64,000 nt of DNA. It comes from Chrysogorgia sp. JL179-B06. Taxonomy: Eukaryota > Cnidaria > Anthozoa > Scleralcyonacea > Chrysogorgiidae. Shown one piece after another: positions 50,079 to 60,493 of this stretch. Below the pieces are notes generated by a model. It searched no databases and was not told the origin of the DNA. It worked only from the letters and a program-made list of their open reading frames with translations. How positions within the stretch are numbered: the stretch's first letter is position 1; every line of letters begins with the position of its first letter. The DNA lies in NCBI GenBank assembly GCA_035772405.1, contig JAYKKM010000371.1, positions 22,501 through 86,500 of the forward strand, read 5' to 3'. The position numbers and the translations under genes are program-made.

Positions 50079-50242
50079 GGCCCGTTTACACAGGCAATTT
50101 TTGCTACGATTTTTCTGACCCTGACGTATGACTCACTAAAGTATTGAACATCATAGATCTGCACATTCATAAGACAATCCATTCAATCGCATGTGTTAAA
50201 AAGAGATAAATCGCAGCAAAAATCGCCTGTGTAAATGGGCCT
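50079..50242. mobile_element. Small MITE with GGCCCGTTTACACAGG ends
   Basis: GGCCCGTTTACACAGGCAAT at the left pairs with CGCCTGTGTAAATGGGCC at the right. The match continues over TTTTTGCT-CGATTT / AAATCG-AGCAAAAA, about 33 bp. Length is 164 bp. The ends are of the kind found in PIF/Harbinger-like MITEs; the target duplication could not be settled. Confidence 0.8.
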
Positions 50243-50960
50243 TAACATTGACTTCCATTACATACAGTATATACTCACAGTAAAATTATAATAACCCTCA
50301 TAACTTTTACCTTCTCTCACATTAAAGGTTTAACAAAACACACTTAATCATCTTCCTTTCAAAACTAAAATTGTCTAAGCCTACAAACACTGAAACATGG
50401 TATCACACAAACTTCAATAAAAAGGACAATACATGTTCTGAGAATAAATACAGTATACGAATTTATGTTTGACTGCCAACAGCAATTATATATTAAATTA
50501 ATTTTAAAATTCCAGAAAAATTAAGCAAAACTGTCTTTTGATATGCCACTCAGGACCACGGCCGCATTGCCTAGGGCCTACGAAAGTTAATGGGGCCACA
50601 GGGAGCCGTAACGTCTATTATTATATGTCTTGCGAGTCCGAACTGGCGTATTTGAACGCTGATTGGCTAACGTGCGGGTCCGTACTTTACCGTACGGACT
50701 CGGTGTACGGACCCGCACAAAAACAACAAACTACAGCAAAATTAAACGAAATAACAAAAAATGCACGGCCAACTCTATTATCCGGAGGAACTAACCGACG
50801 AAGATGATATCTTAAATGCTACGGAGACAGAGTACACTAGAGAAAAAAGCAAGCCATTTTAAAACGCCGGGGAAACCTCGCAACAACGTCAACAATGTCG
50901 TTAGCACTTGAGCAACAACAAGAAAACGAAGACGACGTTTTCATAAAATTTATTTGTGAA

Positions 50961-51012
50961 CAACAGTCTAAAAACACAATGACTTTTTAGTCATTGTGTT
51001 TTTAGACTGTTG
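50961..51012. repeat. Perfect 24-bp-arm hairpin
   Basis: CAACAGTCTAAAAACACAAT-GACT, a TTTT loop, then the exact reverse complement. It interrupts the recombinase 5' region: the upstream frame (M-S-L-A-L-E-Q-Q-Q-E-N-E-D-D-V-F-I-K-F-I-C-E) reads into the left arm and stops in it. Confidence 0.95.
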
Positions 51013-51029
51013 TATGTTAACAATTTTAG

Positions 51030-52364
51030 AAGATTCTGTTCAAGTCAAAACGAAAGAAGAGAGCTACAAGACATACCATACCTGTAAAGGAGTTGAATAC
51101 AATTTTATGCAAGTTTTTCATGGCAGCGGTAAAGCAAAACGGCGACCTATATGAGCCCGATACTTTAACGTCCATACAAAGAAGCCTTCAGCGAAAGCTC
51201 CAAGAGGTTGGTGCACCTCATAACATATTGAAAGACAACGAGTTTCAACGTTCTCGTGAGGTTTTGATAGCAAAACGAAAGAGTTTAGTATCCCAAGGCA
51301 AAGGGAACAAGCCCAACGCAACCAGAGCACTAACAGATGACGAGGAAGAAAAATTATTTGTTGTCGGATATTTCGGCGACAATGAGCCATTGACTCTGCA
51401 GCGAACCCTTTGGTGGGTGTTATCCATGCACTTTGGATTTCGGGCCAGAGATGAGAGCCACAAACTACGTTGGGGCGATGTACAATTGACGAAAGACCCA
51501 GAAACCGGCGACGAAACACTTGCTTGGTTAACTGAACGTGGTACAAAGACCCGAACCGGTAAAGAAAATGGCCACAGACGAGCATTTACTCCAACAGCAC
51601 AAGCCAACAATACAGTGAAATGTCCTGTTCAGTTGTACAATAAATTCAGATCCCACAGGCCTGCTGAAATGAATCAAGACGATTCCCCGTTTTACTTGGC
51701 TATCAACCACAATCGTGCTCCCAACAGTGAAGTTTGGTACAAAAAATGTCCTCTTGGAAAAAATATGATAGGCAAGTTTCTCAGCAAAGCTGTTGAATGT
51801 GGCCATCTCAGTGGAGTCAAGAAAATAGCCAACCATTCCGTGAGAAAAACGTCCATAGGAAGACTCCTTGATGCAAATTGTCCTGAGATTTTCGTGGCAC
51901 AACACAGTGGTCACAAAAGCTTGAATAGCCTCAGTCACTACAAAGTTCCGTCAGCCAAACATCAGAGAGCCATGTCCAATGTGCTGGGTGGTGTACAAGA
52001 TAACCAGTCCATCCTTGCCAGCAGTAGAGCCTCTACAAGTTATCAAGATCAGCCAAACAATGAGCAGCTGCAGCCATCTCTACTCAGCGCGTCAACTCAG
52101 TTCAGAAGTGAGCAACAACAATGGCCCGACAGTGCACTCCAAACTGTTTCGCTCCCAGCGTTATCACAGAGCATTCAGTCAGCTCAACTTGCAGTTAATC
52201 CTCATGAAATATTTCGAGGAGCTTCTATCCAGAATATCACTGGCTGTTCTTTCAATTTCCACCCGTCCTTGCCATCAACCTCCTCGTGCAATGAGCCGTC
52301 TCCTCGAAAACGCCAACGGCAACGAAGAGCGTATTTCCTTGACTCTGATAGTGATAGCGAGTAA
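51030..52364 (+). CDS. Crypton-type tyrosine recombinase (DUF3504 family)
   Basis: After a TTTTAG acceptor the frame is open to the stop at 52362-52364. The N-terminal part resembles a DNA-binding SAM-like domain (R-H-T-I-P-V-K-E-L-N, then L-Y-E-P-D-T-L-T-S-I-Q-R-S-L-Q-R-K-L). The catalytic domain shows G-F-R-A-R-D-E-S-H-K-L-R-W (first Arg), a Lys-containing loop near G-T-K-T-R-T-G, N-H-S-V-R-K-T (H-x-x-R) and Q-H-S-G-H-K-S-L-N-S-L-S-H-Y (His and nucleophile Tyr). So the R-H-R-H-Y set is complete. The Ser/Gln-rich tail ends in D-S-D-S-D-S-E. These enzymes cut and join DNA through a 3'-phosphotyrosine. No frameshift is seen, making this the best-preserved ORF here. The 5' exon (50894-50960 or earlier) is uncertain. 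Confidence 0.88.
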   Translation, partial: KILFKSKRKKRATRHTIPVKELNTILCKFFMAAVKQNGDLYEPDTLTSIQRSLQRKLQEVGAPHNILKDNEFQRSREVLIAKRKSLVSQGKGNKPNATRALTDDEEEKLFVVGYFGDNEPLTLQRTLWWVLSMHFGFRARDESHKLRWGDVQLTKDPETGDETLAWLTERGTKTRTGKENGHRRAFTPTAQANNTVKCPVQLYNKFRSHRPAEMNQDDSPFYLAINHNRAPNSEVWYKKCPLGKNMIGKFLSKAVECGHLSGVKKIANHSVRKTSIGRLLDANCPEIFVAQHSGHKSLNSLSHYKVPSAKHQRAMSNVLGGVQDNQSILASSRASTSYQDQPNNEQLQPSLLSASTQFRSEQQQWPDSALQTVSLPALSQSIQSAQLAVNPHEIFRGASIQNITGCSFNFHPSLPSTSSCNEPSPRKRQRQRRAYFLDSDSDSE

Positions 52365-52853
52365 CTGATTTACATGCATCAATTAATCATGTTTGCTCTT
52401 TTCCCGCTTTAACGCTTCGAAGTACTTTTTATAATTTGTAATCTATATAAATATCTCCGTGAAGAGTTCTTTAATATCCAGTTTCGTTGTAAAGGTTGTA
52501 ATAAGCCCGTTTCTTGTTTGTTACGTGATATTACGTCGTTCGTACAGCATTTGACTGGCTTGCACCTACTTCTAGCCAATCAGATCGTTGGAAGCCGGCA
52601 AATGCTCGAGTTGTTTACTCGATTAAAAAATGTTAAAAAAAATTTCTTAAAATAAAATAATTATATTATTTTCAAAATGTTTTCCCTTTTGGTTGTTTTG
52701 TTGTCAATTATATCGAATCGCGACTGAGACCGCTCCGCTCGCGCTGACGTGGAGGAAGACGTACTGTACACGATAATGTTTTCTCTAAATTATTTCTCGT
52801 TGTAGTCGAGACATATAATACATTCCTTATTAACCTCACAAGCTCGGTCCGTA

Positions 52854-52946
52854 CGGGAAAATATTTTGCTTTCGATCTTTTGAGTACAGACCTCGCCCTT
52901 CGGGCTCGGTCTGTACTCAAAAGATCTCAAGCAAAATATTTTCCCG
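52854..52946. repeat. Long hairpin, ~42-bp arms
   Basis: CGGGAAAATATTTTGCTT, GATCTTTTGAGTACAGACC and CTCG pair with CTCG, GGTCTGTACTCAAAAGATC and AAGCAAAATATTTTCCCG across a CCCTTCGGG centre. It lies inside the recombinase element, 490 bp after its stop codon. Confidence 0.92.
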
Positions 52947-52973
52947 TGACCTCGCGCTCGGTTAATAGTACTT

Positions 52974-53324
52974 ATTAGTGAAGCGAGTTTAACAGTAAAT
53001 CGGGTTTATTTGGTATTTTTTACACAATGGTATTAAATCGCTGTTAAAATGTTCTTACTTGTTAATTTTGTCGACAATCAGGACAAATTACAGGCAACCA
53101 GACCAGAAAGGAAACGAGTCAGCGTTGACTGTGCTTGCCCCGCCCTCTTCGTTAGCGTATTTCCCGAAAATCGCGACATGTAAACAATGACTCGTACGGT
53201 TGCCTGTAATTTGTCCTGATTGTCGATAAAATTAACAAGTAAGAACATTTTAATAGCGATTTAATACAATTGTGGAAAAAATATCAAATAAACCCAATTT
53301 ACTGTTAAACTCGCTTCACTAATA
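52974..53324. repeat. Inverted repeat with ~126-bp arms
   Basis: ATTAGTGAAGCGAGTTTAAC...GACAAATTACAGGCAACC (52974-53099) recurs reversed at 53198-53324 with few mismatches around a ~98-bp centre. The right arm runs directly into the 25-bp terminal repeat of the recombinase element. It could be an independent MITE or the element's own subterminal structure. Confidence 0.92.
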
Positions 53325-53751
53325 GACGTTACGGCTCCCTGTGGACTAATAGGGGATTATTTTGAAACCAAGGAATAATAGGCAAACGCTTCGGTATGAC
53401 GTCATTGTGCCAACGTAAATTACGATAATTAGCATATGCGCCATCCGTCCGGGCCAGTGGCACGGCGTGCACGTGTGTACTGTCTCTAGATATGCCGTGT
53501 ACATAGCATTTTTGGACTAATGGCGTTATGGCTAGTTTTGCATTAAATTCACATAATTTTGCATTAAAAAACATCGACTTGATGTAGAATAATTTTGGGA
53601 ACAGGAAAGTCAAATTTTCGAGCATAATGTGCGTGACCCTATGTGCTTAGGAGGACCATGACATTACTGTATTTCAAACTATGTCATTGAATACTTCAAA
53701 TTCGTACAGGTCTTTACTCAAGAGGAAAATCGCATATCCTGAGACTTGCAG

Positions 53752-54107
53752 TGTCCATTCAAGTTTTCCTAGACTTCTGGGCTACGCTCCCTGAAGAAAA
53801 TAATAATGGAAACAGTGACAAACGTCCTACAACAGAAACTGATAAAATAGAAGACAGCAGCGCCAAGAGCAACACCTCTATGCCATCAACTTCATCGTCT
53901 ACTGAAAAACAGAAGATATTGGCACAAACGAAAATATCCTATCAAAGTATCCCATCAAAATATTCCATCAAAAATATCCCTCTATCCAAGATGACAATGA
54001 TGATGAAGAAACACAAAACGCTGATACGTTACCACAGGATCCTTACACAGTATCTGCTGCCATTTCAGTTGCTTCGTCTATCGTTAGATGCTGTCTGCAA
54101 CAACTTT
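53752..54107 (+). CDS. Candidate exon, acidic Ser/Thr-rich, unrecognised
   Basis: Between GAGACTTGCAG and TTTGTAAGT the sequence is open but changes frame once. The first part reads F-L-D-F-W-A-T-L-P-E-E-N-N-N-G, then a Ser/Thr-rich stretch. The last part is better in another frame (D-D-N-D-D-E-E-T-Q-N-A-D-T, then A-A-I-S-V-A-S-S-I-V-R-C-C-L-Q-Q-L). Splice sites fit, but the function is unknown. No coding sequence is recognised at 53345-53751 or 54108-54629; the latter holds AT-rich TATTTATTAAATA-type repeats. Confidence 0.35.
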
Positions 54108-54629
54108 GTAAGTGTTAAATCCCATTAAATTATCTACACAACTCTTTACCATTATTTAACAACTTCATTCAAAACCATACAAATATATAAACAGTGCACT
54201 GAAAATGTAAAAATCATTATTTTCCTATTATATGTATGTACAAAGTACATGCATACCGTCTCATTTCTTCAAGACAATAAAATGTATGCTGCCCATGTGT
54301 GTCACTCTCACTTTCAATAATGTTTTTACCACTAAATATTTATTATAATATTTATTAAATATATATTAAATTTATATAAATATTTATTAAATACCTCAAA
54401 TTTGTTTATATTGAACAGTACATGTTTTATAAACTTCTAGCTATTGCAAAACTCTTTCCCATCATCTTTCCTCCTCTTCACACACTAAATATTATCTAAA
54501 ACATGTCTTCCTTCATTTCATTTCCAATACAAACTTTTCATACACTTTGTGCATTCACGAACACTTTGTGTATTCACCTCCCGTTAAATAATAATACTGT
54601 ATATACTTTTAAATTACAATTTTTAATAG

Positions 54630-54922
54630 GTATACTCAATGAAAATAATTATGCTTCCAATTCAAACCCTGAGGATGTAACAATGCCAATGGACATGCAA
54701 CAACCGTTGACTGTCCAAGATGACTTAAACAAATTATATCGCCAGGTCATTCTGCAGCCATGCAAAGTCATTAGTTTCTCCATTCTAAACAAGAGGGGCA
54801 TTTTTAAGAAGAGTGTTGCTGGTTTATGTGGTAAATCACTAATGGACAAAGTTGTTGAGCAACTGCCAGCATTGCATCTTGGAACTATTGAAACATATAT
54901 AATACCTGTGAATAAGAGCAAG
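54630..54922 (+). CDS. Candidate exon, unrecognised protein
   Basis: Between TTTTTAATAG and AAGGTACAG the frame is open for about 97 codons. It includes D-D-L-N-K-L-Y-R-Q-V-I-L-Q-P, then K-K-S-V-A-G-L-C-G-K-S-L-M-D-K-V-V-E-Q-L-P-A-L-H-L-G-T-I-E. The composition is normal for protein and unlike the surrounding AT-rich DNA. I recognise no domain. It may belong with the exons at 49749 and 53752. Confidence 0.45.
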
Positions 54923-56349
54923 GTACAGCCTCTTAGTATTTTATTATTAATATACACCTTTATCATACAATAATCTGCATCATTCTTCATATCATGCCAT
55001 AACCAAACATAATAATTGTTTTATTACACATTAAAAACAAGGTTAAATTATACCTCGCATACCTTTGGGCTGTGACCTGGATATGAGGTATTATCCCTTA
55101 TATTTGGTTCCAATTTCACAAAACAATATAAATCCCCAGCTTGACTATGTGCACACCGTAACTTTCCGAGCGTTTTTACATTGTTTCAGGTAATGAGGCC
55201 ATTGTTTTATACTCCCTCGAGGACGGACAACAATATAAAAACGTTCGCAAACGTTACCGTATTCTGCTTTCAAAATACAAACAAAAACGCATCAGTGAGG
55301 ACCCAATTTCACTCTCTTACAGAAAATAAGCGTGAAACTAGGGGGAGGAGAGTAGTCTGCCCAAATTCTGCCCAATGTCCCACACCAGTTACGTCATTTC
55401 ACACAACGTTCGAGCTGTAAAGATTTGAAAATGGCTGCCATCATTTCTCTTCTCCGACCACACGTCCAACCAAATAGCGAATGCCCTTGTCAATTGAAAA
55501 CGCAATGTTTTCCTTTGTACACAGCTTACATTTAATCTCGCATTTAATATCTAGTTATTCAGATGATGATTATTATTCTGCCAAATGCGAACCCAACATG
55601 ATCAAAAATGGCAAAATGAAAAGGTTGTCAACTTCCAAGAATTTTAAGAAACAAAATACTCGTTTAGTATTTAGTATCTTAAAATTCTCGTTAGTTCTCA
55701 ACTTTTCATTTTGCTCTATCCCAGATCACACTTGACAATGAAATGCCTTTGTTTTGATTTTATAACAAAACAATTATTCTGTTTTTGCATGATATTAAGA
55801 ATTGTTCAGACATTCCCCAATGTTATCAGCCTTTCCCTTCAGCACACAAAATTGACCTTCCTCTAAATAATTCTCCATATCCTCCTCACCCTTATACAAT
55901 AATTGTACATTACTGTCCGTTACTCTGTCACTATTCCATTGAATACAGTAAAGACCCACGCATCACAAAACTCTCTAAATGAAGAACCTATTTTATAGGG
56001 TAAAATTGGTTTTTCATTTTATAAGAAATTCTTTGTCTAAAAATTGTAACAGTACTCATTTGCAAAATTAAGTTGAAATAACTTAAAATAAAAACAATAA
56101 ATTTTTTACATTTTGTCTTGAGAATTGGGAAATATTGGGCACTTTTTGGTAATGCCATTATGTTCATTTGTTTTTGAACATTTCCCAATTACACTGCAAC
56201 ACAGTTCGAATCTTAGTATTTAACACTTGCATCTGGCAGTTCAGTAAAACTTTTACAGTAAAACTCGACATAAATAAGAGCAAGGTTCTTATATTATGTA
56301 AATATGTGGTTCCACCAACAGCATGCACCCATTTTTCCAAAAATATTAA
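54923..56349. other. No gene recognised; two small foldbacks
   Basis: GTAAC...CGTTTTTACATTGTT at 55158 pairs with AACAATATAAAAACG...GTTAC ending 55257. ATGATC...GCAAAATGAAAAG-TTG...AAGAATTTTAAGA near 55600 pairs with the segment ending GATCAC near 55729. Both look like small foldback elements. No coding region is supported. Confidence 0.55.
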
Positions 56350-58710
56350 AACTATTTTTGGATTCAAGAAGGGCTGTTAATGTAGAGTGTAATGATCTAA
56401 AGCCATGTTGTGAATTAGTCAATAGATTATTCTCGGACAAATATCTATAAAACTGTCCAAAAACAATCTTTTCTATTATTTTACTGACAACTGGTAAAAT
56501 AGATATTGGTCTGTAATTATTGGAATCAGATTTTATGTCTTCCTTATATACAGGTGACACTCTAGCTACCTTCCAATCAGTTGGGAATATTCCACTTCTT
56601 ATAGATAAGTTTATTATGAAAGTCAAAGAAGGTGCCACAATTGAGGCAGTTTCTTTTAATAATCTACAGGATATCCCAAAGGCCACTAGCCTTTAGAGGT
56701 AGTGATTGAATCAAGTTATTTACTATATTGTTACTAGTTTCATTAAGAGAGAAGCAATATTCAGTAGGACTAATATATCTCAAAATTAATATTTGTTTTG
56801 GGAACATCATCAGCTAACATTGGTCCGATTTGCGTAAAATGACTATTGAGGACATTACTTATTTCAATAGAAGTATAAGAAACGTCCCCAACAATAATAT
56901 TACTTATTTCAGTAGTGTGAGTATTTTTTCCCATAATTTTATTTACTCCTTTCCATATATTCTTAATATTTCCAAAGTTGTTTTTAAAATAGCTATCATA
57001 ATAGGCTATTTTTGCCATTTTTATGCTGGTATTAACTATGTTTCGTGCAATTTTATATTTAGACCAATTTTCATCAGTTTTGTGTATACTTGCCATCCTC
57101 TTAATTTTATCCCTTTCAAACATATATTTTTTTAAATCAGGGGTCAGCAAGGAGAATGCTTATTTCTAATTTTTCTACTCCTTATTGGTGCATGGATATT
57201 TGAAGTTTTGAGAAAAATATTTTTCCAAATTTCCCAAGCATTGTTTGGATTTACTTCATTTTGAATATGCCGCCAAACTAAGATCGTATCTAAAAGAATT
57301 ACCATCAAAATTTCTAAACTGTCTACTTTCAACGATCTTGGAGCCCTTTTTTTGGATACATAGTTTTCGAATCGCATAAATAAGGGAATGGTCGCCGATG
57401 CCAATGTGACAGACTCCAGATCGCACATACATAGGATTATTATAAATAAATCAATTGTAGTAGAAGTAGTCTCAGTAATACGAGTAGGCTCATTTGACTT
57501 GATTATATTGGTATAAATTACATATATCAAGTAAATGTTTAGTATTCGAATTAAGGGGGAGGCACTCACATCACAATTTAGATCTCCAATGATATTAGTT
57601 TCCAAATCCAATGTATCAATCTTTTCAATGAGTGATTCAAAGGATTTCATAAAGTGGTTGAGGCTGGAGGCCTATACCAAGTACCAACAATAAAAGGTTT
57701 GGTTTTAGGTTTTGTAACTTTCATACAAAGCCACTCAAGTTGATCATCTTTTAATTCATGCATAACCTCATAATTTATAGTATTCCTGATGTAAAGTACA
57801 ACTCCTCCACCATTTCTATTTCTGTCATTTCTTTCCAAAATATAACCCGAGATAAACATTTGATCATTAGATATGGATTTATCTAAACGTCACTCATTTA
57901 TTGCAAGGATATCAATAGTTTGTGAGCCCAAATAAATTCGTAATTCATCTATGTGAGCTGGTAGACTATTGATATTCAAAGAGACTATTGATATTCAAAG
58001 AGACAATTTTAAAGCCCATAGTATTGGAAATTTCTCCTAATAAATTATTATTTTTAGTTGTGTTACTTGCTTGTGTTCGGGTGGGATATTATATATCGTC
58101 ATCTACAATGGGTAAGCGATTTGTGTCAGTGGAATGGTCTCCTGTAGAGAAGCACATATCAGAATTATTCATATTTACGTGACATGGGCAATCTCGTTTA
58201 ACGCTTTCGCTAGGTTCCACAGGGGAATTGGAAAATTTCTTGACAAAGATTTCTTCGATCGATCATTTGGTCTCAGAGCTTGCCTAATAATGTTGGATGC
58301 TAGAAGTTTCACACCAACTTGGTTAAGGTGAATACTATTATGATTCAAATGATTCATCTTAATGTAAGAGTTATCAATAAAAGACCAACCTTTTCTTAGG
58401 CAAATAGCCTTTAGGCGGTCATTGATATGTATTATTTACATTCATATCCTTTTAATAATTAGACTAGAGATGGATATATTAATTTTCGGCTTTAACTGAA
58501 CCGCCGACTCTGCTATATCAATAATATTATCAATAATCTGTTCTGGTTGGGAATCCGATAAATTATTTGTTCAAGTATGTATTAGTACTTGGTTGTAATT
58601 ATCATAATTTATTGTGGATTGTAGTTTGCTTTTGATTGCATCAGTTTTTCCGCCAGGTATGCATATTTTGGTAATGTATTTAGAGCTTGAGAGTTTATTT
58701 ACATCTCTGC
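56350..58710 (-). mobile_element. LINE with SGNH-esterase ORF1, endonuclease and truncated RT
   Basis: Minus strand, 5' to 3': an ORF1 segment from 58700 (I-C-I-P-G-G-K-T-D, V-L-I-H-T-stop-T-N-N-L-S-D-S, N-S-I-H-L-N-Q-V-G-V-K-L-L), an SGNH/GDSL-type esterase signature as in some CR1-type LINEs. Then the endonuclease from about 58018 (I-V-S-L-N-I-N-S-L-P, N-R-N-G-G-G-V-V-L-Y-I, V-G-T-W-Y-R-P-P, I-I-G-D-L-N-C-D). Then the RT start (V-A-R-V-S-P-V-Y-K, N-N-Y-R-P-I-S-I-L-P-V-V-S-K, Q-H-G-F-R-S). The RT breaks off near 56350 before motif A, and many frameshifts exist. A 20-bp tandem duplication (TTGATATTCAAAGAGAC) sits at 57970-58008. Confidence 0.85.
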
Positions 58711-59743
58711 ACAACTAGAGAAAAGCAACCGCATCGACCTTGTCTGGGATGTATACCTACCTGCAAGCCTGAAGGCCTCGACCAGACAGAAGAGGGGAAA
58801 GAGAATTAGGAAAAGGGTGGCTCCTTCTACTGTGATGCCTAAGAACTGGAAGGACTTCCTTCGAGTCGATCAGAACAAGACCGAATTGTTTGCTTTCTTG
58901 TTGGCAAGGAACTGTGTGCAAGTGATGGATGTGCAGTCTTCTGTTCTCCTGCTGAGTCTTACTTAGCCCGCCTTGCCCTGTGTTTGCAAGAGGAAGCCGA
59001 CACTCGTCTACTTCTGCATGCGGCAGATGCTGTGCAAAAGGTTATGTGTAAGAAGGTTAAGTGTAAGAAGGTTAAGTGTAAGAAGGTTACTATACGAACC
59101 GTTGATACTGATGTGGTGATACTGGCTGTGGCTTCATTCAGCAAGATAGCCCCTGATGAGCTCTGGGTTGCTTTTGGTGTCGGATCAAGTTTTCGGTACA
59201 TAGCTGTTCACGAAATGGTTTCCACAATGAATCCATCAGAGTGTCTGACTCCTCCAGTCTTTTACTGGCTGTGATACTGTATCTACATTCGCTGGCAGAG
59301 GAAAGAAGACAGCATGGCAAACAGAGGTGAATGATGCTTTCAATGAACTCCTATGCATGCCAAATGAGATCAGTGAAAGATCAATGTTACTGATAGAGCG
59401 ATTTGTGGCGTTGATGTACGACCGAACCAGTGACAGTACCGAAGTGAACTCTTCACACAGAACTCTAGAGAACATTCCTCCAACACAAGCTGCACTCAAG
59501 CAACACATCAAGCGGACTTGCTACCAGGCATTAGTGAAGGATTCAGAGACGCCAGACCCATCTGACTGGGGCTGGACAAAGGATACAACTGGATGGCAGC
59601 CTCTTTGGACCACTCCTCCCGAAACGTCTAAATCGTGCCATGAATTAATCCACGGCTGTAAGAAAGGGTGCACTGGACGCTGCAAGTGTGTCAAAGCTGC
59701 ACTTAAGTGCACTGCACTGTGCTTCTGTTCTGGAGACTGTTAG
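58711..59743 (+). pseudogene. Second FEN1-like/CXC family gene, C-terminal part
   Basis: Frames give N-R-I-D-L-V-W-D-V-Y, A-S-T-R-Q-K-R-G-K, M-P-K-N-W-K-D-F-L-R-V-D, then E-A-D-T-R-L-L-L-H-A-A-D-A, R-T-V-D-T-D-V-V-I-L, L-W-V-A-F-G-V-G, F-Y-W-L-T-G-C-D-T-V-S-T-F-A-G-R-G-K-K-T-A-W across a frame change at 59270. The end is D-W-G-W-T and a CXC-like cluster (C-K-K-G-C-T-G-R-C-K-C, C-T-A-L-C-F-C-S-G-D-C). The order E-A-D, D-T-D, G-C-D-T, G-K-K, CXC is that of 37634-41987. The 5' half is missing, replaced by the LINE at 58710. A 15-bp unit (AAGAAGGTTAAGTGT) is triplicated at 59046-59090, adding C-K-K-V-K repeats. Confidence 0.75.
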
Positions 59744-60493
59744 ATTTCGATCATAACCTATTTGTATTTTGTATTTTGCTGTGTAAACAGTTATTTTAAA
59801 GTTTTAGGTGCTATTTGTTGGAAAAATAAAGATTTGAAAGTTCAAACGAACTCCTTCCAATAACAGTTCCAACTTCAGTATCAAAATAGATATTTAACGT
59901 AGATTGACCTTGACCTGACTGTGTGTCATTCCGTTCAGGCTATCTTAAAAGTATGACTAATTGTGTGTGCATCCATAATTTAGTTTAAAAAAGACACCTA
60001 AAATGTTTTTCTACAAGTTTGGCTCCAAAATTTAGCGTGTTTGAACATTAGGTCACGTGGAATGGCGGCCATCTTGGACTTGACCTTTCACGGTCCCCCA
60101 AGGTCAAATCTGACTTCCCTCCACATTAGAAAATAAACCTTATGGTATGCACTAACTTGTTATTAATTTCATGCTTTTCTCCAAAAACGCACAATTATTG
60201 CAGTTACCGCTGCACTAGAACTAAAAGTTTAGAAATACAAACTACATGCAGTGCCTTTCTTTCATAGTGACTTCCGGTTCATGAAAATACGCTTGCTCCA
60301 TCTTCATTTTCGCCCAGAAAATCCGTCCAAGGTACACATATTTGGTACCGATTTGATCGCTAGAATGTGCTCTATGTAATGACACGTGATATTTAGGATA
60401 GCTGCTAAGCAGTCTGCTTGATCAGCAGTTAAACCTACTAGTATTTTACTTCCGGTAAAAGGCGCAAATCATTTTAATGATATTACGCCCAAA
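59744..60493. other. 3' region without a supported gene
   Basis: AT-rich sequence following the CXC ORF; AAATAAAGA at 59823-59832 could serve as its polyadenylation signal. No repeats or coding frames recognised. Confidence 0.4.

Larger units (their letters stand above)
50596..53344. mobile_element. Inverted-repeat-bounded tyrosine recombinase element
   Basis: A perfect 25-bp inverted repeat, CCACAGGGAGCCGTAACGTC plus TATTA, stands at 50596-50620 and, reversed, at 53320-53344. The 2,749-bp interval contains the DUF3504-type tyrosine recombinase and, on the right, two long hairpins. Cryptons, the usual carriers of this recombinase, are not normally known for terminal inverted repeats, so the unit may be a distinct element. 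Alternatively a recombinase gene may have landed inside a MITE. No target duplication is obvious. Confidence 0.55.

Noticed and set aside
51118..51938. Minus-strand frames of 121-155 codons
   Set aside because: Antisense to the tyrosine recombinase, whose catalytic residues are clear on the plus strand.
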